From an uncultured Arcanobacterium sp. (GTDB lineage: Bacteria; Actinomycetota; Actinomycetes; Actinomycetales; Actinomycetaceae), in assembly GCA_958428545.1 (NCBI GenBank), contig CAUAGM010000002.1, positions 124,001 to 188,000 on the forward strand: DNA of 64,000 nucleotides, written 5' to 3'. The first letter of the stretch is position 1, and the number at the start of each line of letters is the position of its first letter. This document shows positions 8,490 to 17,881 of the stretch, one piece after another. The translations under genes and the position numbers were made by a program. The notes beneath the pieces are model-generated. The model was given only the letters and a program-made list of their open reading frames with translations. It was not told where the DNA came from and made no database searches.

Positions 8490-10412
8490 GTGAAATCCTT
8501 AGCTCTGGATTTAGAAACATTCTCCGCCGTTAACCTTTCCCAGTGTGGGGTTTACAGATATTGCGATGATCCAAGCTTTCGTATCCTGCTCTGCTCATAT
8601 AGCGTCGATGACGGTGACGTGGTGACAGTGGATCTAGCCTCTGGCGAGCAACTACCACCAGAAGTGGTCGCTGCGTTAGATGATCCGAGCGTGATCAAGT
8701 GGGCGTATAACGCTGCCTTTGAACGCACCTGCCTCTCTGCCCATCTCGGCCACCGTCTTGATCCTACTGGGTGGCGCTGCACCATGGTCTGGGCAGCAAC
8801 CCTCGGACTACCTCTCTCCCTCAAAGACGTCGGCACTGTGCTCGGTCTTGCTCATCAGAAACTGGCTGAGGGCAAAGACCTCATCAAATACTTCTCTCTC
8901 CCTACCAAAACAGGCATCCGCCACCAACCGAGTGACGATTCTGCCGCCTGGGCGCTGTTCAAGCAGTACAATGCCCGCGACGTCGAGGTAGAAACAACGA
9001 TCCGCCGCAAGCTCTCCCATCATCCAGTACCGGATGAAGTGTGGGGACAGTATGAGGTGGATCAGCGGATCAATGATCGCGGCATCCACATCGACACCCG
9101 ATTAGCTACTAACGCGATGGCGTGCGATAAAAAATACCGCAAGCGCACACTCGCCCGCGCTCAGGAGTTGACGGGTTTAGATAATCCTGCATCACCTCTG
9201 CAGCTGCAGAGCTGGCTTGCTGAGGAGGGTTGCAAGATCAGCTCGATGGCGAAAGAAGATGTCGATAGTGCGCTCGACACTGCCACCGGCAGCGTGCGTG
9301 AGGCACTTGAGCTGCGTCAAGATCTCTCAAAATCCTCGGTGGCGAAGTATCGGAAGATGGCTGATGCGACCTGTGCTGATGGTCGGGCGCATAGGCTGTT
9401 GCAGTTTTATGGTGCGTCGCGTACTGGTCGGTGGGCTGGGCGCTTGGTGCAGGTGCAAAATCTCCCCAGAAATTATCTGCCCGACCTCGCCCAAGCACGC
9501 TCCTTAGTACACTATGGTGATTTCGATGTATTGGAGATGCTCTATCCATCGGTGCCAGACACGCTCAGCCAACTGATTCGCACCGCATTCATCCCATCTG
9601 AGAACCATCGCTTTATTGTTGCCGATTATTCCGCTATCGAAGCCAGAGTGCTCGCGTGGCTCGCTGGCGAGGAAACCACGCTCGCCGCGTTCACGAACGG
9701 TGAAGACCTCTACTGCGCCACGGCGAGCGCGATGTTCGGGGTGCCAGTCGAGAAACACGGAGCAAATGCAGAACTCAGGCAGAAAGGCAAGATTGCTGTG
9801 CTCGCGTGTGGCTATAACGGCTCTGTGGGTGCGTTGAAAGCCATGGGTACCTTGAAGATGGGTTTGACTGAGTCGGAGTTGCAGCCGATTGTGGATGCGT
9901 GGCGTGCGGTCAACCCCAACATCGTCGCCATGTGGCACGACGTCGACCAGACCGCAATCCAAGCAATCACCACCCGAAGCACCGTAACACTAGGCAACCT
10001 GAGTTTCACTGGCACGAAAGGCATGCTGTTCATCACCCTCCCATCCGGTAGGAGACTTGCCTACGTGAAACCCGGTTTGGGCGTGAACAGGTTCGGTGGC
10101 ACGTCCATCACCTACTGGGGTCAAGGCATCAACCGCAAATGGCAACAGTTAGAAACTTACGGCGGCAAGCTCGTGGAGAACATCGTCCAAGCCACCGCCC
10201 GCGACCTCCTCGCCGAAGCCATCACCCGTATCGAGAGTGCCGGGCACCAGATTGTGATGCATATTCACGATGAGGTCGTCATCGACGAACCCATCAATTC
10301 TGACATCACCGTTGCCGACATATGCGCCCTCATGAACGAGCTACCCGAATGGGCTGAGGGTTTACCGATTGATGCAGCCGGGTACGAATGCGACTTCTAT
10401 CAGAAGGATTGA
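8490..10412 (+). CDS. Phage family A DNA polymerase (Pol I-like)
   Basis: 640 aa from the GTG at 8490, placed behind GAAAGGA. Starting upstream at 8436 would run through the hairpin and add 18 unlike residues. An N-terminal 3'-5' exonuclease domain begins with LALDLETF. The polymerase domain has motif A (DYSAIEARVLAWLAG), motif B (KIAVLACGYNGSVGALK) and motif C (MHIHDEVVID). This compact form lacks the 5'-3' exonuclease of bacterial Pol I. It likely replicates the phage genome with the primase-helicase at 12681. Confidence 0.93.
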   Translation: MKSLALDLETFSAVNLSQCGVYRYCDDPSFRILLCSYSVDDGDVVTVDLASGEQLPPEVVAALDDPSVIKWAYNAAFERTCLSAHLGHRLDPTGWRCTMVWAATLGLPLSLKDVGTVLGLAHQKLAEGKDLIKYFSLPTKTGIRHQPSDDSAAWALFKQYNARDVEVETTIRRKLSHHPVPDEVWGQYEVDQRINDRGIHIDTRLATNAMACDKKYRKRTLARAQELTGLDNPASPLQLQSWLAEEGCKISSMAKEDVDSALDTATGSVREALELRQDLSKSSVAKYRKMADATCADGRAHRLLQFYGASRTGRWAGRLVQVQNLPRNYLPDLAQARSLVHYGDFDVLEMLYPSVPDTLSQLIRTAFIPSENHRFIVADYSAIEARVLAWLAGEETTLAAFTNGEDLYCATASAMFGVPVEKHGANAELRQKGKIAVLACGYNGSVGALKAMGTLKMGLTESELQPIVDAWRAVNPNIVAMWHDVDQTAIQAITTRSTVTLGNLSFTGTKGMLFITLPSGRRLAYVKPGLGVNRFGGTSITYWGQGINRKWQQLETYGGKLVENIVQATARDLLAEAITRIESAGHQIVMHIHDEVVIDEPINSDITVADICALMNELPEWAEGLPIDAAGYECDFYQKD

Positions 10413-10428
10413 GTGCACGGCTCGCGAT

Positions 10429-11240
10429 CTAGTAGCAGGTGGCGTAGTTGCCGAGGAATTTCGGGTAGAGATCTTTCGTGGCGCTGCTTGCGGCGCGGAT
10501 TTTGGAGTGTTCGCTCGTAATCGCACTGAGTCGGTCGCCAAAATACTTGAGTGCCCACTTATATTCAGCAAAATTCGAATCATACTTGTATGCAGCAATG
10601 CGGCCAAGGATTGCACATATCCAGTCCGCGCATTGAAGCGTTTGATAAAGATGACTCTCCACCTCCATCGGCGGCTCCACAAGTTTCGTGGCATCTTCAC
10701 TGCTGAACATGAACGCTGCTGCGCCAGCGAAAATCTCCAGTCGTTCCTTCTCGCCCTGTTTATCGAGCACCATCAACAGATTCTCACCATCGGGCAAATC
10801 CCAATTCACTCGTTGAATCAGCTGCTTCATCGCATGGTCGTAACGCTCAGCATTCGTCTCAGGGGCCTCAATCGGAGTACCGCGCATTTCTCCTGCCCAT
10901 AAAACACCACGCGAGCATCCAACGATTTCAGCGTGTCTAAAACCCTGAAAATGAGGCGGCGAGTTTCCCGATACTTCTCGATATTCTTCGTGGTGAGCAA
11001 CGCTGAGCCTTTCTTTTCCCAATGCTCCACGCGCTTACCTGCCGGGATTACTTTCGCCTCAATTTCTTCACGTAGCCCATGCTCCTTAACGAAACGGAAA
11101 ATACCAGACAGCTTGCGAATGTTCTGGGCTGGGATTACGAAACCGCCGAGTCCGAATACTGGGTGAGTCTTATAGGACGGGTCGAATCGACTCACGTATG
11201 CACCGTTATGCCCAAACTCATCGAAATACCCGACGTACAC
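10429..11240 (-). pseudogene. DUF3800 protein gene, frameshifted
   Basis: Two minus-strand frames together give one DUF3800 protein. The N-terminal part (from GTG at 11240 behind GGAGGT) has VGYFDEFGHNG, the hallmark acidic motif, and ends in ARVVFYGQEK. The C-terminal part resumes at MRGTPIEAPE and has LMVLDKQG and QCADWICAI. The break is at about 10885-10890. Restoring one A in the A-run (GAGAAATG) rejoins the frames. DUF3800 proteins have an RNase H-like fold and occur in mobile elements. It opposes all neighbours and sits between polymerase and antirepressor, so it looks like an inserted accessory gene. A sequencing error cannot be excluded. Confidence 0.75.
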
Positions 11241-11397
11241 GTCACCTCCCGCTACGAACACGAAAGCCCGCGAAATCGCGGGCTTCGGAAGTGGAGCACC
11301 GAAATGCGTCCACAGGTAAATATACCAGAGCTCTACCGTCACCAGCAATAGCGAAATACTACCGCTTCGAAACAGTCCGTTTTTCTTTTTCCCAACC

Positions 11398-11427
11398 CCG
11401 TCCGTTTTTGGGTCTTGCCGTGGCTTA
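11398..11427 (+). promoter_or_regulatory. Bipartite element CCGTCCG-N16-TGGCTTA, copy 2
   Basis: CCGTCCG at 11398-11404 and TGGCTTA at 11421-11427, 16-base spacer, ending 53 bases before the antirepressor ATG (11481). It lies in the 240-base gap between the opposing DUF3800 gene and the antirepressor, where a promoter is required. Confidence 0.65.
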
Positions 11428-11480
11428 CAACAGAGATCCACACAAGGTGGCTCTCTGTGAGTCCATGAAAGGAGCCAGGA

Positions 11481-12245
11481 ATGGCTGCCGACCTTCAGAT
11501 TTTTACCAATCCCGTATTCGGGCAGATCCGCACCGTCACAGTTAATGGCGCCGTCCTCTTTGGCGGTAAAGATGTTGCTATCGCTTTGGGCTATGCCAAC
11601 CCAGCAGATGCATTGACCCGTCATTGCAAGGGGGTCGTGAATCGCTACCCCCTTGAAACGCCAGGTGGAATCCAACAGATCCGCTTCATTACCGAGGGTG
11701 ACGTGTATCGCCTGATTGTTTCAAGCCATCTACCAGCGGCAGAGAAATTCGAAGCGTGGGTGTTTGATGAGGTTCTGCCATCGATTCGTCGGACCGGCTT
11801 GTACGCAATCGATGAACTACTCGACAACGATGAACTGCTCGAACAAGCCCTCACACGTCTGCGTGCCGAGCGCGTCAAGCGTCTTGCTGCTGAGCAGGCG
11901 TTGCTCGAGGCAGCACCGAAAGTTTCCTACTACGATATCGTGCTGCAGTCACCATCGTTGATGCCGATTACTGCTATCGCTAAAGACTACGGGCTATCCG
12001 CGAAGAAACTTAACCGCCTGTTAGCTGATGAACATATTCAGTTCAAGCAGTCAGGTATCTGGTATCTGTACGCCGAGTATGCGAAATGTGGCTACACCCA
12101 ATCCAAAACCCACCTGCTGGAGAGTGGCAAGACTGTGTTGCATACGTATTGGACGCAGAAAGGCCGACTGTTCATCTATGACTTGTTGAAAAACCGCTGC
12201 GGCATCCTGCCCGTGATTGAGCGCCAAGCAGGTAAGGTCAAATGA
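11481..12245 (+). CDS. Phage antirepressor, Bro-N plus KilA-C
   Basis: 254 aa. An N-terminal Bro-N domain has LFGGKDVAIALGYANP and FEAWVFDEVLPSIRRTG. A C-terminal KilA-C/ANT domain (from about residue 150) has ITAIAKDYGLSAKKLNRLL and TYWTQKGRLFIYDLL. Such proteins counteract a prophage repressor or act as DNA-binding regulators of lytic growth. ATG behind AAGGAG. It starts a new plus-strand operon behind copy 2 of the bipartite element and overlaps the next gene by 4 bases. The repressor it would counteract is not visible in the window. Confidence 0.88.
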   Translation: MAADLQIFTNPVFGQIRTVTVNGAVLFGGKDVAIALGYANPADALTRHCKGVVNRYPLETPGGIQQIRFITEGDVYRLIVSSHLPAAEKFEAWVFDEVLPSIRRTGLYAIDELLDNDELLEQALTRLRAERVKRLAAEQALLEAAPKVSYYDIVLQSPSLMPITAIAKDYGLSAKKLNRLLADEHIQFKQSGIWYLYAEYAKCGYTQSKTHLLESGKTVLHTYWTQKGRLFIYDLLKNRCGILPVIERQAGKVK

Positions 12246-12688
12246 GCACTACCGCAACCTTGGAGTATGGGATACCACGCCTGGACGAGAAAGGCTACCG
12301 AGACCTCACCGCCTATAAGGCTTTGAAGCTGGTGCAGCAGGCCGAGTTCGGGCATCGGCCGCTCACCTACATTTGCTCACCGTACTCAGGCGACGTGGAG
12401 GCAAACGTCAAGATCGCCCAAGACCTCAGTGCCTATGCGGTGCACTGTCGCCGTATCCCACTCGCACCCCACCTGCTGTTTCCCCAGTTTATGGATGATA
12501 CCGATCCGTGGGATCGCGAGCTTGCCATGTTCATGGGCCGCGTGCTGCTCTCCAAGTGCGAGGCGATGTGGGTCTATACGCCGCGCGTCTCGAAAGGTAT
12601 GCGGCTTGAAATTGAGTGGGCTCATCAACTCGAACTTCCTATTTCTTATTTCGACCACAATTTCGAGGAGGTATGTCTCGATGACTAA
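12242..12688 (+). CDS. DUF4406-like protein
   Basis: 148 aa. Core motifs YICSPYSGDVEANVKIA, PLAPHLLFPQFMDD and GMRLEIEWA match the DUF4406 family, which resembles nucleoside 2-deoxyribosyltransferase folds and is common in phage replication operons. The biochemical role is unclear; nucleotide metabolism or binding is possible. It overlaps the antirepressor by 4 bases and the primase-helicase by 8. Confidence 0.75.
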   Translation: MSTTATLEYGIPRLDEKGYRDLTAYKALKLVQQAEFGHRPLTYICSPYSGDVEANVKIAQDLSAYAVHCRRIPLAPHLLFPQFMDDTDPWDRELAMFMGRVLLSKCEAMWVYTPRVSKGMRLEIEWAHQLELPISYFDHNFEEVCLDD

Positions 12689-14933
12689 ATTCCATCTCTG
12701 CCAAGCCACCGTCTCTGGTGCGCAACGCAACCTCCACTACCCAAACCGCACCCTCATCACCAACGCCGCTGATCTCAAGAAAGCCATGGCGTTCGATCAT
12801 GTAGCCGCCAGCTATGAGGGCGATATTCGTTCCACCGACAGGTTCTTGCAATCCACGTGTGTGGTGATGGATGCCGATAACGACCACTCCAACTCACCCG
12901 CTGATTGGGTGACACCGGAATCGCTCGCTCTCATTTTCCCGGGCGTCGCTTTGGCGACCGCGACCTCACGGAATCATTTGAAGCCGAAGGGTGAAAAGAC
13001 CGCCAGGCCGCGCTTCCACGCCTACTTCCCAATAACGACCATCACCGACGGCGACGAGTACGCGTCCATCAAGCGCAAGCTCGCATCATTTACCGGCATC
13101 TTTGATCGCAACGCGCTCGATGCTGCTCGCTTCATCTACGGCACAAACGGTTCTGAGGTGACGTGGACGGACGGCGACCTCACCATCACCGATTTCCTCG
13201 ACGCGGACAAGTTTGCAGCGCTGGCCATGCATGAAGGTGAGATCCGTGAGGGTTCACGTAATGCGACGATGAGTCGCTTCGCCGGGCGGGTGATCGTGCG
13301 TTTTGGAAACACCGATGAAGCCCGCGAGCTATTCGAGCAGAAAGCGCAGCAGTGCGTACCCTCTTTGCCGCCGTCGGAGTTGGATGCGATCTGGCACTCG
13401 GCGCTCAAGTTCGGTGCGAAAGTCGCCGCAACGCCCGGCTATATTCCACCCGAACGCTACGCCGAGATGACCGGTCTCAAACCCTCCGACTACACGGACG
13501 TCGGCCAAGCCACCGTACTAGCTGACGAATATGCAGCGAAGCTCGCCTATAGCGAGGCGACCGATTGGCTGGTCTACAACGGCTCGTTTTGGGAGGAAAC
13601 CAAACCTGGCGCTCGCGCGGTAGCTCAAGACCTCACCAGCCGACAGCTAGAGCAAGCCCTTGAGTTGAAAGAGCAAGCGCGGCAGCGTTGCGATGCCACA
13701 GGCGTGACTCAGCTCCTTGGGGCGATGAGCCTGACCAAAGCCAAGCAGATCTTCACCTCAACCCAATGGGCAGCATACACACAGCTGCAAGAAGCCGAAG
13801 CATATGAGAAGTACGTCCTCAAACGCCGCGACTCGAAAGCAATCACCGCATCGCTCAAGGAAGCGACGGCGATGCTGCAAGTCACTCAAGCTGAGTTAGA
13901 TAATGACCCGTTTGCTTTGAACACGCCTTCTGGGACAATTGATCTGCGCACCGGCGACATCCAGCCCCACGAGTACGGGGACTTCATCACGAAACAAACC
14001 ACCACCGATGCATCGAGCGACGGTGCGGATGTATGGCAGGCAGCCCTCCAGCTCTTCTTCCAAGGCGATGCCGAGTTGATCGAGTATGTCCAGCGCGTCG
14101 TCGGACTCGCTGCTATCGGCAAAGTCTATGTAGAAGCGTTGATTATTGCTTATGGGGATGGGCAGAATGGCAAATCAACGTTTTGGAACACTATCGCGCG
14201 CGTGCTGGGTTCGTATTCTGGGCATTTGTCGGCTGACGTGCTCACCATTTCCAATCGGCGAAACGTCAAACCCGAGTTGGCTGAAGCCAAAGGCAAACGT
14301 CTGTTAATAGCAGCGGAGATGGAAGAAGGGATGCGCCTATCAACCTCCAACGTCAAGCAGCTCGCGTCAACCGATGAGGTGTATGCGGAGAAAAAGTTCA
14401 AAGCACCTTTCGCCTACCAGCCGACCCACACCCTCGTCCTATACACCAACCACCTACCAAGGGTGGGTGCGATGGACGCAGGCATCTGGCGACGCTTGAT
14501 CGTGATCCCTTTCGAGGCGAAAATCGAAGGCTCGAGCGACATCAAAAACTACGCCGAACACCTCTACCAACATGCTGCCGGAGCCATCCTCCAGTGGATC
14601 GTGGACGGTGCTCGTCGCATCATCGCAGACGACTACGTACTCAAGCCACCATCAAAAGTCGCGGCAGCTATCGAAGCCTATCGCGAATCGAACAATTGGC
14701 TCGGGCACTTCCTTGATGAAGAATGCAACCTCGGTGACGGACTGACAGAGAAATCTGGTGACCTCTATGCCGCCTACCGAGCCTTTGCCACGGCACGCAG
14801 TGAATACGTGCGCTCAACCACCGACTTCTACACAGCCCTAGAAACCCAAGGCTTTGAACGCCGCCGAACCAAGGCGGGCGTGATTGTTTACGGCATCCGC
14901 CTCTCTGGCGCTGAGCAGGAATTTCTCGACTAA
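12681..14933 (+). CDS. Phage/plasmid primase-helicase (P4/D5 family)
   Basis: 750 aa from ATG 12681, GGAGG 10 bases upstream. The frame is open further upstream, but that part overlaps DUF4406 and has no homologous look. The N-terminal half has a primase-like segment (CVVMDADNDH, later RPRFHAYFPIT). The C-terminal superfamily 3 helicase has Walker A GDGQNGKST, a Walker B-like LLIAAEMEE and the conserved GIWRRLIVIPFEAKI. Together with the Pol I-like polymerase it forms the phage replisome and probably recognises the origin. The terminal DNA-binding region ends RRRTKAGVIVYGI. Confidence 0.9.
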   Translation: MTKFHLCQATVSGAQRNLHYPNRTLITNAADLKKAMAFDHVAASYEGDIRSTDRFLQSTCVVMDADNDHSNSPADWVTPESLALIFPGVALATATSRNHLKPKGEKTARPRFHAYFPITTITDGDEYASIKRKLASFTGIFDRNALDAARFIYGTNGSEVTWTDGDLTITDFLDADKFAALAMHEGEIREGSRNATMSRFAGRVIVRFGNTDEARELFEQKAQQCVPSLPPSELDAIWHSALKFGAKVAATPGYIPPERYAEMTGLKPSDYTDVGQATVLADEYAAKLAYSEATDWLVYNGSFWEETKPGARAVAQDLTSRQLEQALELKEQARQRCDATGVTQLLGAMSLTKAKQIFTSTQWAAYTQLQEAEAYEKYVLKRRDSKAITASLKEATAMLQVTQAELDNDPFALNTPSGTIDLRTGDIQPHEYGDFITKQTTTDASSDGADVWQAALQLFFQGDAELIEYVQRVVGLAAIGKVYVEALIIAYGDGQNGKSTFWNTIARVLGSYSGHLSADVLTISNRRNVKPELAEAKGKRLLIAAEMEEGMRLSTSNVKQLASTDEVYAEKKFKAPFAYQPTHTLVLYTNHLPRVGAMDAGIWRRLIVIPFEAKIEGSSDIKNYAEHLYQHAAGAILQWIVDGARRIIADDYVLKPPSKVAAAIEAYRESNNWLGHFLDEECNLGDGLTEKSGDLYAAYRAFATARSEYVRSTTDFYTALETQGFERRRTKAGVIVYGIRLSGAEQEFLD

Positions 14934-14944
14934 TCGCCTTGGCT

Positions 14945-15046
14945 GGTGTAGGTCGATGAACCTCATATACATAACTTTTTATATATAGGTTTTTCGATTT
15001 AGTCCTTAAAGAAAAGTCTTGTAATAGACCTTCATCAACCTACACC
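14945..15046. repeat. Long inverted repeat around an A/T-rich core, candidate origin
   Basis: Left arm 14945-14962 (GGTGTAGGTCGATGAACC) and right arm 15029-15046 (reverse complement GGTGTAGGTTGATGAAGG) match at 16 of 18 positions. Between them are 66 A/T-rich bases. Located just after the primase-helicase gene and before the VRR-NUC gene, it could be a replication origin or a regulatory RNA hairpin. Confidence 0.5.
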
Positions 15047-15069
15047 ACGTGAGCAGAAAGCAACACGTG

Positions 15070-15351
15070 ATGAAAGAACAACATTTAGAACAAGCACTCG
15101 TAAAAACCGTTGAGGCTTTGGGCGGGGTCTGCTGGAAACTAGTCAGCCCCGGAACTGCCGGTGTACCTGACCGAATCGTGCTGTTACCTGATGGGCATGT
15201 TGGCTTCGTGGAAGTCAAAGCACCCGGCGGCAAAGTCCGCGCAATCCAAAAACACAGACTGAGGCAGTTGAAGCACCTGGGCTTCACCGCACTCGTCCTC
15301 AATAACCCTGATGAGGTTGAGGAGGTGTGCCATGCAATACAAGCCGCATAA
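15070..15351 (+). CDS. VRR-NUC domain nuclease
   Basis: 93 aa from ATG 15070; a GTG at 15049 would add 7 residues and cannot be excluded. The VRR-NUC core is clear: GGVCWKLVSPGTAGVPDRIV, then FVEVKAPGGKVRAIQK. This PD-(D/E)XK nuclease family is usual next to an SNF2 helicase in phages, and the gene overlaps that helicase by 20 bases. Likely roles are branched-DNA processing in recombination or packaging. The catalytic D and EVK are present. Confidence 0.88.
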   Translation: MKEQHLEQALVKTVEALGGVCWKLVSPGTAGVPDRIVLLPDGHVGFVEVKAPGGKVRAIQKHRLRQLKHLGFTALVLNNPDEVEEVCHAIQAA

Positions 15352-16691
15352 CTACCAACAGCTAGCAACGGCTTTCATTGAGGAACACCCAGCTGCAGCG
15401 CTACTGCTCGAGATGGGACTTGGCAAAACCGTCATCACCCTGACAGCAATCCAACACCTCCTCTTCGACTCCTTCGAAGCCCACCGGGTACTGGTTATTG
15501 CGCCGCTGCGCGTAGCAAGGGACACGTGGCCTGCCGAGCAGGCAAAGTGGAGCCACTTACGCCAGCTACGGCTGGCAGTAGCTGTCGGCACCGAACGCCA
15601 ACGCCGCCAAGCACTCAACTCAGGCGCAGACATCACAGTGATGAACCGGGAGAACGTTGACTGGCTTATTACCCGTAGTGGCATCAAGTGGCAGTGGGAT
15701 ATGGTCATCATCGACGAACTCTCCTCCTTCAAAAACCACCGCGCCAAACGCTTTACCGCGCTCATGAAGATCCGCCCACAAGTCAAGCGCATCGTCGGGC
15801 TTACCGGCACCCCAGCCAGCAATGGATTGATGGACTTATGGGCCCAGTTCCGCCTCCTCGATTTAGGTGAGCGGCTCGGGCGCTACATTTCCCACTACCG
15901 CGATAGATGGTTCGTGCCCGATAAGCGGGGTGGGATGCAGGTGTTCACCTACAAACCTAAACCTGGCGCTGAAGACGAAATCTATCAGACAATCTCGGAT
16001 ATCACGCTGTCTATGCGAACCAGCGACTACCTCACCCTCCCACCACTGACCGTCACAACCACCGAGGCGACCATGAACGGCAGGGAACGCAAGGTCTACA
16101 ACCAGCTAGCGGCAGAGATGGTAGTCGAGCTGGGCGATGAGGTGATTGACGCGGCCAATGCTGCCGTCCTGGCAGGTAAGCTCACCCAACTAGCGTCCGG
16201 TGCGGTCTACACCGAAGCCGGCGACCCTATCGTGGTACACGGCCGCAAACTCGATGCCCTTGAAGACCTCATCGAAGCAGCGAATGGGAATCCCGTGCTT
16301 GTGGCGTATTGGTGGCAGCACGACCTGGCACGCATCCGGCAGCGCTTCCCGCAAAGCCAGACAGTTAAAAACTTCAGCGGATATTGCGGCCTGGAATGCT
16401 GGCGAGATCCCACTCGGGTTGATTCACCCAGCGTCCGCTGGGCATGGGCTTAACCTCCAACAAGGAGGCTCAATCCTCATCTGGTATTCCCTCACCTAGA
16501 GCCTTGAGCTCTACCAGCAAACCAACGCCCGCCTGTATCGGCAAGGCCAGACCAAGCCGGTGACTATTACGCATATTGCGACCAAGGATTCGATTGATCA
16601 GCGGATTCTTAGGGCACTCGAATCGAAGAACATGACCCAGTCGGCGCTCATCGACGCGGTAGCACAGACCTTGAAAGGAGAAACGAAATGA
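15332..16691 (+). pseudogene. SNF2-family DEAD-like helicase, frameshift plus nonsense
   Basis: The intact part starts at ATG 15332 behind GAGGAGG. Walker A is LLLEMGLGKTVITL, the DE-box IIDELSSF, motif III GLTGTPASNG. At about 16350 one extra A in CAAAG shifts the frame; removing it gives PQARQLKTSADIAAWN, then PLGLIHPASAGHGLNLQ. A TAG at 16497 then sits where homologues have Trp (YSLT-stop-SLELYQQT). The remainder reads to TGA 16689 and overlaps the next gene. With two independent lesions this ATPase is almost surely non-functional. In intact phages it partners the VRR-NUC nuclease. Confidence 0.85.
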
Positions 16692-17167
16692 GCGTTACGC
16701 ATCAAGAAACCGACATCACCTGGCGCTACATTGACCGTCGCGCCGCTGCTATCAACGCGCTGCGTGACTACGCCACTATGGAAACCATCATCGATAACAC
16801 TCCCAATGACCTGAAAGCCATCGAATCCGACCTGCCCAGTCTGTCCTCCCCCGTCTTGGATGGCGGCCGCCGTGCGTTTAATCCCACCGCGGCTGAGGAC
16901 AAAATCCTTAGACACCTGGAACGGATCGATAACCGCACCCGCAAATACCTGCAAGCCAAGGATTACATGGACTGGTTCAACCCCGCATGGCAAGCGCTCA
17001 CCGATGAGGAACGTGACGTGCTGGAGGTTTGCTTTCTCTCTGGGTATGAGTCCGCCACTGATGCGATTTATGAGGTGCAAGAGCGGCTAAACGTGGAACG
17101 CTCCACCGCCTACAACCGACGCAAAACCGCTCTCGATCACCTCACCGTTTTGCTTTATGGATACTGA
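16688..17167 (+). CDS. ArpU/sigma-like late transcription regulator
   Basis: 159 aa. The C-terminus resembles a sigma region-4 HTH (LTDEERDVLEVCFLSGYESA, then RSTAYNRRKTALDHL). The N-terminal half is helical. Length and place at the end of the early region, just before HNH and terminase genes, match ArpU/RinA-like late activators. ATG overlaps the stop of the broken helicase gene. It probably turns on the packaging/head operon. Confidence 0.72.
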   Translation: MSVTHQETDITWRYIDRRAAAINALRDYATMETIIDNTPNDLKAIESDLPSLSSPVLDGGRRAFNPTAAEDKILRHLERIDNRTRKYLQAKDYMDWFNPAWQALTDEERDVLEVCFLSGYESATDAIYEVQERLNVERSTAYNRRKTALDHLTVLLYGY

Positions 17168-17398
17168 GTAGCTTGACAAACCTTTAGCGGTGTTGTACTT
17201 GAGGCTAATATGTCTTAACCGGTTGTAACGCGCATACTGCAAATAATAATTGCTACCTGCCCTAACGTTCATACACTAGTATGAATATTAGCGTGTTAGT
17301 ATACACACAACCGTATTTCACATCAACTTAAAAAGGAATATATAGTTGAAATAACTATTCTCAATTGGTAGACTCCAATTAATTTAGCAAAGGGGGTC
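17168..17398 (+). promoter_or_regulatory. A/T-rich control region with dyad TTCATAC-N4-GTATGAA
   Basis: Contains a -35-like TTGACA (17174-17179 region) and a perfect 7-bp dyad TTCATAC/GTATGAA at 17268-17285. Base composition drops to A/T-rich here, marking the start of an accessory insert. The dyad could be an operator for the following secreted-protein gene. Confidence 0.45.
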
Positions 17399-17860
17399 AT
17401 GAACAAACGATTCTTCACTTCCGCTATTGCATCAATTGCTGCAATAACCACGCTTTTCTTACCATCAGTTGCTTTCGCTAAAACTGAAACCATCTCTGGA
17501 GAAGTTTCGGAGTATGTGCGGATGTACAATACTCAGCGTTACAAAAGTAAATATGTTGGTGTAAGTTTTAACGGAAAGCTAGCCCAGAGATATTGCACTT
17601 ATCGCAACTGGGATAACCCAGATCTTTGGGATACAGATATTGTGCGTATAGAGTACGCGACATGGGCTCTTGGGTTACGCTACGCGTCTAATGACGTACA
17701 GTTCACCAGACTTCAGTTTAGCGGTCATACTGGGTCAGGTACCTTTCCAAGCACAGGCGGGGCTAGTGGTGACTATGCCACTTATTTCAAAATAAACACT
17801 AAAGGATCTTATTGTCCTGAGCCTAGCCCGATGCCTTTTAGTGGAAATCTATCCTACTGA
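17399..17860 (+). CDS. Secreted hypothetical protein (accessory gene)
   Basis: 153 aa. A clear signal peptide: basic MNKR, hydrophobic core to about residue 26, cleavage after VAFA. The mature part is rich in Tyr/Ser/Thr/Gly with no recognised domain. ATG behind AAAGGGGGTC. Its A/T-rich codon use differs from the phage core and it stands behind its own control region. It may be a lysogenic-conversion gene expressed from the prophage. Function unknown. Confidence 0.65.
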   Translation: MNKRFFTSAIASIAAITTLFLPSVAFAKTETISGEVSEYVRMYNTQRYKSKYVGVSFNGKLAQRYCTYRNWDNPDLWDTDIVRIEYATWALGLRYASNDVQFTRLQFSGHTGSGTFPSTGGASGDYATYFKINTKGSYCPEPSPMPFSGNLSY

Positions 17861-17881
17861 AATATGTTTTAGGAGTTTAAG

